From Arthrobacter sp. PM3 (GTDB lineage: Bacteria > Actinomycetota > Actinomycetes > Actinomycetales > Micrococcaceae), in the NCBI RefSeq assembly GCF_003352915.1, contig NZ_CP022314.1, positions 2,832,579 to 2,896,578 of the forward strand: DNA of 64,000 nucleotides, read 5' to 3'. A program made the translations under genes and the position numbers. This document shows positions 31,851 to 41,952 of the stretch, piece after piece (the first letter of the stretch is position 1; every line of letters begins with the position of its first letter). Below the pieces are notes generated by a model. That model saw nothing but the letters and a program-made list of their open reading frames with translations. It was not told where the DNA came from and did not search any database.

Positions 31851-33410
31851 TCAGGCAACCGCCCCCTGAAAGTGGGCCTCGATGATTCCCCTGATGTCGT
31901 CGTGGCAGCCGCCGCAGCCGGTGCCGGCGCGGGTGGCCTCGGATACTTCGGGGACGGTTGAGCAGCCCTCCGAGGCCGCCGCGGCAATGGCCGTCCCGCT
32001 GACCCCAGCGCAGCGGCACACCGTGCGTGCGGGGTCTGCGGCGCCGGGGGCGGCCAGCTGGTCGGGCCCGTCCAGGCGCAGCAGGAGGGAGCGGTCTGCG
32101 GGGAGTTCGGCGCCGCGTTCGAACAGCTGCACGAGCTCGGCGGAGGTGCGCGGCATGCCCACGGCCACAAGGCCCTCCAGGACACCGGCGCGGGTGGTCA
32201 TCTTGACGTAGCGGCCGTGCTCGGGATCGGCCCACTGGGCAATCTGCAACCGTGGACGGCCGTTCATGGCACCCGCGGTCAGGGCTTCCTCGTCCCACGG
32301 CTCGGCGGACACGTCACCGGCCACAGCCATGTTCATGCCGCGGGCCTTGAGCACGATCACCCCCGGCAGTTCGGCTGCAAGCGCGGGCAACGCTTCAGCC
32401 TCGGCAGGCGAACCGGACGCCAGCAGGGTCAGATATTCTGCGAGCCATTCGGCCTGCCGCCAGCCCGGGCCCACCAGGCCGGAGGGGCCGCGCGCGGTCC
32501 GGCACTCCACGCATTCGGCGTCCGGGCAGCGGACCTCCGCGCAGTCGCCGATCGCGAAGATGTGGGGCTCGTGGTGCGCCCTCAACCGGTGGTCCACCAG
32601 GATGCCGGCGGCGGTGGACAGGCCGCAGCCCTCGGCGAGTTCAGTCCTCGGCCGGACGCCGCAGGAAAGGACCAGGAGGTCGCCGTCGATCGCGGAGCCG
32701 TCATCGAGCAGCAGCGCCGAGAACCCGCCGTCGGGGGCGTTGTGCTCCACGCCCGTGGAGCGGGCGTTCCCGGCCACACGCACGCCGCAGTTCCGCAACG
32801 ACGCCGCGAGGACCGCGCCGCCGCCGCGGTCGATGTTCCTGCCCAGGGGGTGCGGGCCGTTGTGCACCACGGTGACGGTGGCGCCTTCCTCCGCCGCGGC
32901 CAGCGCGGTCTCCAGGCCCAGGACGCCGCCGCCCAGGACCACCACGCGCTTGCCGCCGGCCACCGCGGCATGCAGCACGGCCGCGTCGCGCAGATCGCGC
33001 AGGGCGGTCACGCCCGGCGGCAGCACGGGGGCGGCCGGGTCCGGGTTGAGCCCGGTGAGGTTGGGGATGACGGGACGGGAGCCGGTGGCGAAGACCAGCC
33101 GGTCGTAGCCCGGGGAGGTGCCGTCGGTGAGGACCACCTGCTGGCGGGCGCGGTCCACGCGCCGCACCCGGACGCCCAGCCGGACGTCGACGCCGTCGGC
33201 CACCAGAGCGGCCGCGTCCGCGAGGGCCAGGGCGCCCGGCGTCGTACGGCCGACGCCCAGGTCCGCCACGAGGACGCGGTTGTACGCGGCCTCCGGCTCT
33301 TCGCCGACCACGGTCAGGTGGGCGAAGCCGCCGCGCACGGCAGGCAGCAGTTCGTCGATCAGCCGCGCGGCGACGGGTCCGAAGCCCACCACCACAATCC
33401 GCTCAGTCAT
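31851..33410 (-). CDS. nasB: Nitrate reductase electron-transfer subunit, NasB-like
   Basis: 519-residue NAD(P)H-FAD oxidoreductase expected to pass electrons to the nitrate reductase NasC. FAD motif VVGFGPVAARL, FATGSRP, NAD(P) motif VVLGGGVLGLETALA, AIGDCAE, and a C-terminal BFD-like [2Fe-2S] domain with CRCAGVSGTAI and TGCGGCHDDI. This is the first half of the NirB architecture, as in Bacillus NasB. Its start overlaps the nasC stop by 4 bases (ATGA), so the subunits are translationally coupled. Confidence 0.88.
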   Translation of the reverse strand: MTERIVVVGFGPVAARLIDELLPAVRGGFAHLTVVGEEPEAAYNRVLVADLGVGRTTPGALALADAAALVADGVDVRLGVRVRRVDRARQQVVLTDGTSPGYDRLVFATGSRPVIPNLTGLNPDPAAPVLPPGVTALRDLRDAAVLHAAVAGGKRVVVLGGGVLGLETALAAAEEGATVTVVHNGPHPLGRNIDRGGGAVLAASLRNCGVRVAGNARSTGVEHNAPDGGFSALLLDDGSAIDGDLLVLSCGVRPRTELAEGCGLSTAAGILVDHRLRAHHEPHIFAIGDCAEVRCPDAECVECRTARGPSGLVGPGWRQAEWLAEYLTLLASGSPAEAEALPALAAELPGVIVLKARGMNMAVAGDVSAEPWDEEALTAGAMNGRPRLQIAQWADPEHGRYVKMTTRAGVLEGLVAVGMPRTSAELVQLFERGAELPADRSLLLRLDGPDQLAAPGAADPARTVCRCAGVSGTAIAAAASEGCSTVPEVSEATRAGTGCGGCHDDIRGIIEAHFQGAVA

Positions 33411-35689
33411 GAGGTCTCCTCTGCTTGAAGAACGCGGGTGTGAACACCGCTGTGATCACCGGCAAGGGCATCCACGGACACTGCATCCCCGGAAAGCGCC
33501 GGGCGGATCCACACTTTGCTGGTCTTGAACTCGGGCATCCCGGAAATGGGGTCCGTGGCCGCCTCGGTGAGCCGGTTGGCGCTCTCGAGTTCCGGGAAGT
33601 GGAACGGCAGGAACACCGTCTCAGGGCGGATGTCCGTGCTGAGTTCGGCCCGGCAGCTGACCTCTCCGCGCCCGTTGGAAACCGCGACGAAATCGCCGTC
33701 GGCGATGCCCTGGGCGGCGGCCGCGGCGGGGTGCAGTTGCAGCCGCGCCTCGGGCCGGGCATCGAGGAGCGCGGCCACCCGGCGGGTCTGTGCCCCGGAC
33801 TGGTAGTGCTCCATGAGCCGGCCGGTGATGAGGGTCATCGGCTTGCCGGGCTGTACGGCACGGTCGCGCTCAGCCGCGGCTGCCGGGGAAGTACGACGCC
33901 GGGGCGTCACTGCGGTGAACACGGCCCGGCCGTCGGCGTGGGCGAAGGCGTCCAGGAACAGCCGCGGCGTGCCGGCGGTGCCGGCGGGGAACGGCCAGTA
34001 GGCAGCCTCGCCGCGGTCCAGCATGGCGTAGTCGATACCCGAGTAGTCGGCCAGGCCGCCGGAGGACGCGAGCCGGAGCTCCTCGAACACGGTCTCGGGA
34101 TCGTCGCTGTAGGTGGAGGGCGCCTGCAGGAGCTCGGCCAGCCGCGTCATGATCCACAGCTCGCTGCGCACCCCGGGCGGGGGAGTGATGGCCCGGCGGC
34201 GCCGGAGCACGCGGCCTTCGAGGTTGGTGAGGGTTCCTTCTTCCTCGGCCCACTGGGTGACGGGCAGGACCAAGTCCGCCTCGGCGGCGGTCTCGGAGAG
34301 GAAGAAATCGCACACCACGAGGAAGTCCAGGCTGCGCAGGCCCGCGATGACGGCGTTGGCATCCGGGGCGGAGACCGCCACGTTGGCGCCGTGCACGAAA
34401 AGGCACCGGACGCCGTCGGGCTGCCCCAGGGACTTCAGGAGCTGCACGGCGGGCAGGCCCGGGCCGGGGATCAGGGATTCGGGCACGCCCCAGACTCCGG
34501 CCATGTGGGCGCGGGCCGCGGGGTCGGTGATTTTCCGGTAGCCGGGGAGCTGGTCGGCCTTCTGACCGTGTTCCCGGCCGCCCTGGCCGTTGCCCTGGCC
34601 GGTCAGCGTGCCGTAGCCGCTGCGGGCGGAGCCGGGCAGGCCCAGCAGGAGGGCGAGGTTGATGGCGGCCGTGGCGGTGTCGGTGCCGTCGACATGCTGT
34701 TCGACGCCGCGGCCGGTGAGGATGTAGCTGCCGCCCTTGGCGGCGCCGTCGGCCAGCCGCCGGGCGGTGTCCCGGATCAGGCCGGCGGGGACGCCGGTGA
34801 TCGACTGGACCCGTTCGGGCCAGAAGCTTCCGACGCTGCGGACGAGCGTCTCGTAGCCGGTGGTCCGGTCCGCGATGTAGGCGGCGTCGGCGAGGCCTTC
34901 GTGGATCACCACGTGGGAGATGCCCAGGAGCAGGGCGAGGTCGGTGCCCGGCAGGGGCTGCAGGTGGAGGCCGCCGCCGTCGGCGGTGAACGCCGCGGTG
35001 GCGGAGCGCCGGGGGTCGACGACGATCAGCCCGCCGGCGTCGCGCGCACCCTGGAGGTGCTGCACGAACGGCGGCATGGTCTCGGCCACGTTGGAGCCGA
35101 GCATCAGGATGGCGCTGGCGGCGTCGAGATCCGCCAGCGGGAAGGGGAGCCCGCGGTCCAGGCCGAAGGCGCGCATGCCGGCCGCGGCGGCGGAGGACAT
35201 GCAGAACCGGCCGTTGTAGTCGATCCGCGAGGTGCCCAGCGCCAGCCTGGCGAACTTGCCCAGCTGGTAGGCCTTCTCGTTGGTGAGCCCGCCGCCGCCG
35301 AACACGCCGACGGCGTCCGGCCCGTGCTCGGCCCGGGCCTGCTGCACTGCGGAGACGATCAGCGTGAGGGCCTCGTCCCAGCTGACCGGGCGGTGGACGC
35401 CGTCGGCGCCCTTCAACAGAGGCTCCGTGACGCGGCCCCGGTGGTTCAGCAGGGAGGCCGAGGTCCAGCCCTTGCGGCATAGGCCGCCGCGGTTGGTGGG
35501 GAAGTCCCGGCCGGCCACGGTGAGCAGCGGCGGCGTGTCGACGGCGGGGGCCGGCGCCGCGGGAACGGGGTCTGACCCCGGCTGGGAAGCCGGGGTCAGT
35601 CCGTTTGCGGCCGGGGCCGCTGGAGAGGTGAGCGTCATGGCGCACTGCAGGGCGCAGTAGGGGCAGTGCGTGGCGGCGCCGGTGGTCAT
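33407..35689 (-). CDS. nasC: Assimilatory nitrate reductase, catalytic subunit
   Basis: 760-residue molybdopterin enzyme of the NasC/NarB group, reducing nitrate to nitrite in the cytoplasm. The N-terminal [4Fe-4S] ligands are C9, C12, C16 (CPYCALQC) and C71 (LCRKG); the molybdopterin core follows (YNGRFCMSSAAAA; LMLGSNVAETMPP; GRGVEQHVDGTDT), then the dinucleotide-binding domain (TGRLMEHYQSGAQTRR). C16 to C71 is about twice the usual spacing: an Ala/Pro-rich stretch (about 22-55) is inserted, and residues 31-40 are encoded by a perfect DNA palindrome. No C-terminal Fe-S extension is seen. It lies 1 base after the narK stop. Confidence 0.92.
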   Translation of the reverse strand: MTTGAATHCPYCALQCAMTLTSPAAPAANGLTPASQPGSDPVPAAPAPAVDTPPLLTVAGRDFPTNRGGLCRKGWTSASLLNHRGRVTEPLLKGADGVHRPVSWDEALTLIVSAVQQARAEHGPDAVGVFGGGGLTNEKAYQLGKFARLALGTSRIDYNGRFCMSSAAAAGMRAFGLDRGLPFPLADLDAASAILMLGSNVAETMPPFVQHLQGARDAGGLIVVDPRRSATAAFTADGGGLHLQPLPGTDLALLLGISHVVIHEGLADAAYIADRTTGYETLVRSVGSFWPERVQSITGVPAGLIRDTARRLADGAAKGGSYILTGRGVEQHVDGTDTATAAINLALLLGLPGSARSGYGTLTGQGNGQGGREHGQKADQLPGYRKITDPAARAHMAGVWGVPESLIPGPGLPAVQLLKSLGQPDGVRCLFVHGANVAVSAPDANAVIAGLRSLDFLVVCDFFLSETAAEADLVLPVTQWAEEEGTLTNLEGRVLRRRRAITPPPGVRSELWIMTRLAELLQAPSTYSDDPETVFEELRLASSGGLADYSGIDYAMLDRGEAAYWPFPAGTAGTPRLFLDAFAHADGRAVFTAVTPRRRTSPAAAAERDRAVQPGKPMTLITGRLMEHYQSGAQTRRVAALLDARPEARLQLHPAAAAAQGIADGDFVAVSNGRGEVSCRAELSTDIRPETVFLPFHFPELESANRLTEAATDPISGMPEFKTSKVWIRPALSGDAVSVDALAGDHSGVHTRVLQAEETS
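35572..35599. repeat. Palindrome inside nasC coding sequence
   Basis: CTGACCCCGGCT (35572-35583) and its exact complement (35588-35599) around GGGA. The element falls in frame and encodes residues 31-40 of NasC, in an Ala/Pro-rich insertion between Fe-S ligands. It looks like a small palindromic element tolerated inside a protein. Confidence 0.7.
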
Positions 35690-35690
35690 G

Positions 35691-37106
35691 TTAGACGTGT
35701 CCCATCGCGTTTCGGTTGGCGTTGCGGATGTAGTAGAACCAGCAGACGGCGAGCATCAGGACGTAGGCCCCGACGAATCCGTAGAAGGCCGACGTGTAGG
35801 ATCCGCTGGCAGTGTTGGAGGCGTTGAGCACCTGGGGGATGACGAATCCGCCGAAGGCACCGATCGCCGAGATCAGGCCCAGGGCCGAGGAGGCGAGTCG
35901 CTGGGTGGTGACCGTGCTGGCACCGGAGCGCGCTGCCCGGCTGGAGGTGGCGAAGATGACCGGGATCATGCGGTACGTGGCGCCGTTTCCGAAGCCGCTG
36001 GCGGTGAACAGGAGCAGGAACAGGACCAGGAAGAGCCAGAAGTTCTTCAGCGGGATGGTCCAGATCATGGTCAGGGTGATGACGGCCATGGCAGCGAACG
36101 CCGTGACGGTCATGCGGGCGCCGCCGTTGCGGTCCGCCAGGCGGCCGCCGTAGGGGCGGGCCAAGGATCCGACCAGCGGGCCGAGGAACGCCAGGGACAG
36201 GGCCACGGCGCCGACGGAGATGGAGGAGAAGGCCGGGAAGTAGTCCTTGATGAGTTTGGGGAAGACGCCGGCGAAGCCGATGAAGGAGCCGAAGGTGCCG
36301 ATGTAGAGCAGCGCCATGATCCACAGGTGCGGTTCCTTCAGCGCGGCGAGCGAGCCGGCGACATCGCCCTTGGCACTGGTGAGGTTGTCCATGTACTTCC
36401 AGGCGCCGAAGGCTGCGAGCAGGATCAGCGGGATCCACATGAGCCCGGCGACGGGCAGGTTGACGGTGCCGGCGGCCAGGAGCGTGATGGCGATCGGCAC
36501 GGCCAGCTGTGCGACGGCGGCACCGAGGTTGCCGCCGGCGGCGTTCAGTCCCAGGGCCCAGCCCTTTTCTCGGGCAGGGTAGAAGAAGGTGATGTTCGCC
36601 ATGGAGCTCGCGAAGTTGCCGCCGCCGAAGCCTGCCAGCGCCGCCACGAACAGCATCAGGCCGAACGGGGTGGCCGGGTTGGACACGCACAGCGCCAGAC
36701 CCAGCGTGGGGAGCAGCAGGAGCAGCGCCGAGACGATCGTCCAGTTGCGGCCGCCGAAACGCGGCACCATGAACGTGTACGGGATCCGCAGCGTGGCGCC
36801 GACCAGGCTCGGCATGGAGATCAGCCAGAAGATCTCGTTGGTGGAGAACTTGAACCCTGCGCTGGGAAGCTGGACCACCACGATCGACCACAGCTGCCAG
36901 ACAACAAAGCCCAGGAACTCGGCGAAGATGGACCAGTTCAGGTTGCGGCGGGCGATTGCGCGGCCGGCGGACTCCCACTGTTCCTTGTTCTCCGCGTCCC
37001 AGTTGGCGATCCAGCGGCCGGGCCGGTGGTCAAGGGTCAGGGTGCCGGCAGCGCGGGCTGCAGCGGCATCTGCGGTGCCGATTTCGGCGGTGCGTTCAGC
37101 AGTCAC
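35691..37106 (-). CDS. narK: Nitrate/nitrite transporter, NarK/NasA family
   Basis: 471-residue MFS protein with 12 hydrophobic helices. Nitrate-porter signatures are present: GFGGGNFASSMANITFFYPAR region in helix 5 and GNLGAAVAQL, with the second glycine-rich motif GFGNGATYRMIPVIF in helix 11. The start is set at GTG 37106, not the ATG at 37136, because AGGAGGT (37114-37120) lies inside that extended frame exactly 7 bases before the GTG. First gene of the narK-nasC-nasB operon. Confidence 0.93.
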   Translation of the reverse strand: MTAERTAEIGTADAAAARAAGTLTLDHRPGRWIANWDAENKEQWESAGRAIARRNLNWSIFAEFLGFVVWQLWSIVVVQLPSAGFKFSTNEIFWLISMPSLVGATLRIPYTFMVPRFGGRNWTIVSALLLLLPTLGLALCVSNPATPFGLMLFVAALAGFGGGNFASSMANITFFYPAREKGWALGLNAAGGNLGAAVAQLAVPIAITLLAAGTVNLPVAGLMWIPLILLAAFGAWKYMDNLTSAKGDVAGSLAALKEPHLWIMALLYIGTFGSFIGFAGVFPKLIKDYFPAFSSISVGAVALSLAFLGPLVGSLARPYGGRLADRNGGARMTVTAFAAMAVITLTMIWTIPLKNFWLFLVLFLLLFTASGFGNGATYRMIPVIFATSSRAARSGASTVTTQRLASSALGLISAIGAFGGFVIPQVLNASNTASGSYTSAFYGFVGAYVLMLAVCWFYYIRNANRNAMGHV

Positions 37107-37113
37107 TTGGGAG

Positions 37114-37120
37114 ACCTCCT
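37114..37120 (-). promoter_or_regulatory. Shine-Dalgarno site setting the narK start
   Basis: AGGAGGT on the minus strand, 7 bases before GTG 37106. It would be coding sequence if the upstream ATG were used. Confidence 0.75.
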
Positions 37121-37264
37121 TGGGGGGTGTTGTCATTCCAAGGTAGGTACGCCGCGTTTCAGGGACGGTCGCGGTTTATTAACGTGCTGTGACGTTTGCC
37201 TATCGGAGCCTTTATTAAGGTGTGAGGATCGCTGTGAGGACCACCACGTGAGACAACCCCAAGT

Positions 37265-37299
37265 GTCCAAATAATGGAATGATTGTCCATTCAATGGAC
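37265..37299. promoter_or_regulatory. Tandem operator-like palindromes upstream of the MHS gene
   Basis: GTCCATTCAATGGAC (37285-37299) is a perfect 7-bp dyad around one base. A related 14-mer GTCCAAATAATGGA (37265-37278) precedes it at a 20-bp period (11 of 14 identical). Two turns of the helix separate the copies, so two dimers could bind side by side. The shape recalls IclR-type operators; no such regulator is in the window. The region also holds the divergent narK promoter. Confidence 0.5.
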
Positions 37300-37399
37300 G
37301 CGGGGAACTATTATCAGACATATACGAATCCCTAGCCGGGCGGCTCGGGGCATCGGGCTCTGGGGCAATTCCGTCCGGTCTTCATGAAAGCGCTACTAC

Positions 37400-38812
37400 A
37401 TGTCCTCCACCGCAACCTCCGCGGAGCATGGGTCCGCCAAGCAGGTGAACTCGCGCGGCCGCGTGATTGTCGCCAGCCTGATCGGCACCACCGTCGAGTT
37501 CTATGACTTCTACGTGTACGCCACCGCCGCCGTGCTGGTTTTCCCGAAGCTCTTCTTCCCCGGGCAGAACGAGACCACGCAGCTCCTGAGCTCCTTCGCC
37601 GTCTTTGGCGTCGCGTTCATCGCCCGGCCGCTCGGCTCGATCGTCTTCGGGCACTTCGGTGACAAGTTCGGCCGCAAGGGCACTCTGGTGGCCTCGCTGC
37701 TGACCATGGGGATTGCCACCTTCCTGATCGGCTGCCTTCCGACGGCGACCGTTCCCGGCTGGGAGTTCTGGGCTCCGGCCCTGCTCGTCGTGATGCGCTT
37801 CGCCCAAGGCCTTGCCCTCGGCGGGGAGTGGAGCGGCGCGGCCCTGCTCGCCACTGAGAACGCCCCGGCGAAGAAGCGTGCCATTTACGGCACGTTCCCG
37901 CAGCTGGGTGCTCCGATCGGCTTCATCATCGCCAACGTGATCTTCCTGGTCTTCAGCTACACCCTGACCCCTGCGGCCTTCGAGGCATGGGGCTGGCGCG
38001 TGCCGTTCCTGGCCAGCGCCGTCATGGTGATCATCGGCCTCTGGGTCCGGCTCAAGCTGATCGAAACCCCCGCCTTCACCAAGGTCATCGAATCCAAGGA
38101 GGTCGCCAAGCTGCCGCTGGCGCGGGTCTTCAGGACCAGCTGGCGTCCGTTGATCCTGGGCACGTTCATCATGCTCGCCACCTACGTGCTCTTCTACCTG
38201 ATGACGACGTTCACGCTGACCTACGGCACCCGTGCCTCCAGCCTGGAGACGGCGAAGGCCGCGGCCGCAAAGGCCGGCAAGCCGATGACCGAAGCCGCTG
38301 CCGCCGCGTTCGTCCCGGGCCTGGGCTACACCCGGAACGACTTCCTCTGGATGCTGATCGCCGGCGTCGTGTTCTTCGGCATCTTCACCCTGGTCTCCGG
38401 CCCGCTGGCCGAGAAGTTCGGCCGCCGCAAGATGCTGATCGCCGTGACCTTCGGCATCCTGGCTTTCGGCCTGCTGTTCGTTCCGCTGTTCAGCGCCGGG
38501 TTCGTGGGCACCATGGCCCTGCTGGTCATCGGCTTCTCGCTCATGGGCCTGACGTTCGGTCCGATGGGTGCGCTGCTGCCGGAGCTGTTCCCGACCAACG
38601 TCCGCTACACCGGCTCCGCCATCAGCTACAACGTCTCCAGCATCCTGGGTGCTGCGGTGGCTCCGTTCATCGCGGTCTGGCTCTGGGAACAGGCCGGTGG
38701 CAGCACCGTGCTGGTGGGCGTGTACCTGGCGTCCATGGCCGTGCTGACGCTGATCGCACTGTTTGTCAGCCGGGAAACCCGGGACCTGGACTACACCAAC
38801 AACGTCGCCTGA
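37400..38812 (+). CDS. MHS family metabolite:H+ symporter
   Basis: 470-residue MFS transporter of the metabolite:H+ symporter group (ShiA/ProP/KgtP type) with 12 helices. Signatures: GTTVEFYDFYVYATAA in helix 1, GHFGDKFGRKG after helix 2, RFAQGLALGGEWSGAALL in helix 4 and ELFPTNVRYTGSAISYN later. The substrate is a small organic acid or osmolyte that cannot be named. The central loop has an Ala-rich insert (about 285-305). Divergent from narK and likely controlled by the tandem palindromes upstream; terminated by a clear hairpin. Confidence 0.9.
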   Translation: MSSTATSAEHGSAKQVNSRGRVIVASLIGTTVEFYDFYVYATAAVLVFPKLFFPGQNETTQLLSSFAVFGVAFIARPLGSIVFGHFGDKFGRKGTLVASLLTMGIATFLIGCLPTATVPGWEFWAPALLVVMRFAQGLALGGEWSGAALLATENAPAKKRAIYGTFPQLGAPIGFIIANVIFLVFSYTLTPAAFEAWGWRVPFLASAVMVIIGLWVRLKLIETPAFTKVIESKEVAKLPLARVFRTSWRPLILGTFIMLATYVLFYLMTTFTLTYGTRASSLETAKAAAAKAGKPMTEAAAAAFVPGLGYTRNDFLWMLIAGVVFFGIFTLVSGPLAEKFGRRKMLIAVTFGILAFGLLFVPLFSAGFVGTMALLVIGFSLMGLTFGPMGALLPELFPTNVRYTGSAISYNVSSILGAAVAPFIAVWLWEQAGGSTVLVGVYLASMAVLTLIALFVSRETRDLDYTNNVA

Positions 38813-38837
38813 CGCTTCCGTCCCGTCGCTGACAACG

Positions 38838-38872
38838 AGAGCCCGGTGTGTTCGCTGAACACGCCGGGCTCT
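38838..38872 (+). terminator. Intrinsic terminator of the MHS gene
   Basis: 16-bp stem (38838-38853 with 38857-38872, one mismatch), loop GCT, followed by TTTC, 25 bases after the stop codon. Confidence 0.85.
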
Positions 38873-38881
38873 TTCATCGAG

Positions 38882-39090
38882 CGACGCTCCCGCAGGTCCG
38901 GCGGGATTTGCCGCGACGCTCCCGCAGGTCCGGCGGGATTTGCCGCGACGCTCCCGCAGGTCCGGTGGGATTTGCCGCGACGCTCCCGCAGATCCGGTGG
39001 GAAAGTGCGGGAGCGTCGTCTGGAAAACGGCCAGATCTGCGGGAGCGTCGTCTGGAAAACGGCCAGATCTGCGGGAGCGTCTGGTCCGGG
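38882..39090. repeat. Array A: seven 32-bp units, four direct then three inverted
   Basis: Units begin at 38882, 38914, 38946 and 38978, each exactly 32 bases apart and each starting CGACGCTCCCGCAG. From 39006 the motif continues on the other strand (TGCGGGAGCGTC) at 39006, 39038 and 39070, again at 32-base steps. The last direct and second inverted unit share a 17-bp perfect inverted repeat (38978-38994 with 39034-39050). There are no unique spacers. The array fills the 341-base gap between the convergent MHS and amidotransferase genes together with the terminator at 38838. 32 is not a multiple of 3, so this is not coding. Confidence 0.85.
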
Positions 39091-39153
39091 GACGCGAACC
39101 GGCGAGGAGTGCGCCGACGACTTGCAACGGTCGTCGCGGTCGTCCAGGCCGTC

Positions 39154-39885
39154 CTAGCGGGCGTAGCGCTCCACGAAGTTCCGGAGGATTTTCATCGGCT
39201 CCGTGGCGGTGAACTGGCGGGCGTCGTCCATGAGCATCTCGGCCGATTCCGGCGGGAAGTACCCGGCGTGCCGGTAGATGTCGATCCTCGTGATCAGGCC
39301 GTCGGCATCGAGTTCGGGGTGGAACTGGGTGGCGTAGAGGTTGGTCTTGATCCGGAACATGTGCACCGGGCAGGCTGCGGAGCTGGCCAGGAGCACCGCG
39401 TGCGCGGGCAGGACCGTGCAGGCTTCCTTGTGCCCGGTGAAGGCGGTGAAGGTTTCGGGAAGTCCGCGCAGCAGGGGATCGAGCATACCTTCCCCGGTCA
39501 GCTTGATGGTCACGCCGCCGAGTCCTTCTCCGTAGGTGCGGTCGATCACGGCGCCCTGGTGCCGGCCCAGGGTGCCGACCCCGTAGCAGGCGCCAAGGAA
39601 GGGGAAGTCCGCCGCGACGATCCGGTCCAGCAGTGCGGCGAGCTCCCGCTCCACCCGGTGCTGGGTGTCAGTCTTGTGCTCGGGCGGGTCGCTGGAGGTG
39701 AAGGGGCTGCCTCCCACGATCACTCCGGAGTAGCGGGACAGCTCCAGCTCCAGCAGGGGTCCGGCTTCCATCCGGACGCGGTGCAGCTGGGCCGGTTCGA
39801 GGCCGCCGTAGCGCAGGTAGGCCCGGTATTCGTCCTCCGCGGCGGCGTCCTCGGCGCGGGAAGCGAGGAGCAGAAATGGCTTCAC
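39154..39885 (-). CDS. Class I glutamine amidotransferase (GMP-synthase-like)
   Basis: 243 residues of the type 1 GATase fold. The nucleophile elbow is FLGACYG (Cys) and the histidine-glutamate pair is in TQFHPEL, so the catalytic triad is complete. Stand-alone proteins of this sort (often named glutamine amidotransferase or GuaA-like) hydrolyse gamma-glutamyl compounds or supply ammonia; partner unknown. The GTG at 39885 (start of KPFLLLASRAED) is preferred to one at 39900; neither has a clear ribosome site. It reads into array A. Confidence 0.85.
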   Translation of the reverse strand: MKPFLLLASRAEDAAAEDEYRAYLRYGGLEPAQLHRVRMEAGPLLELELSRYSGVIVGGSPFTSSDPPEHKTDTQHRVERELAALLDRIVAADFPFLGACYGVGTLGRHQGAVIDRTYGEGLGGVTIKLTGEGMLDPLLRGLPETFTAFTGHKEACTVLPAHAVLLASSAACPVHMFRIKTNLYATQFHPELDADGLITRIDIYRHAGYFPPESAEMLMDDARQFTATEPMKILRNFVERYAR

Positions 39886-39952
39886 AGACCAAGTTTGCAC
39901 GGCGGGACACGGAGGCGCCAGAGGCGCGCCCGTGTCCCGCCGCGGGTGCGTG

Positions 39953-41806
<1,854 letters not shown>

Positions 41807-41890
41807 GGCGTCTCCTTCTTTCCTTCAGGGAGCCTAGCGCGGTTTTGTGGGTTCCGCCGATATTACTTGCGGATTCCGCGCGTAAACGGC

Positions 41891-41921
41891 CCCTCCTTTG
41901 TAGGGTTGCCACAAAGGAGGG
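41891..41921 (-). terminator. Terminator of maf
   Basis: Perfect 11-bp stem (CCCTCCTTTGT, 41891-41901, complement 41911-41921) with a 9-base loop, in the gap between maf and accA3, 31 bases beyond the maf stop. Confidence 0.75.
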
Positions 41922-41952
41922 CGAATTGGCTCACTCCTCCTCCGCTCCGTGC

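Noticed and set aside
37156..37193. GlnR box upstream of narK
   Set aside because: GTTTC (37156-37160) and GTGAC (37189-37193) are 33 bases apart, in phase, but the intervening positions do not match and TTAAC is one base out of phase. Too weak to annotate.
38882..39090. Array A as a CRISPR array
   Set aside because: The 32-bp units are contiguous with no unique spacers, they switch orientation, and no cas gene is present.
38846..39160. Open frames through array A as a small repeat protein
   Set aside because: A 32-base unit shifts frame each time, so the peptide changes register; no ribosome site, and a terminator lies just before.
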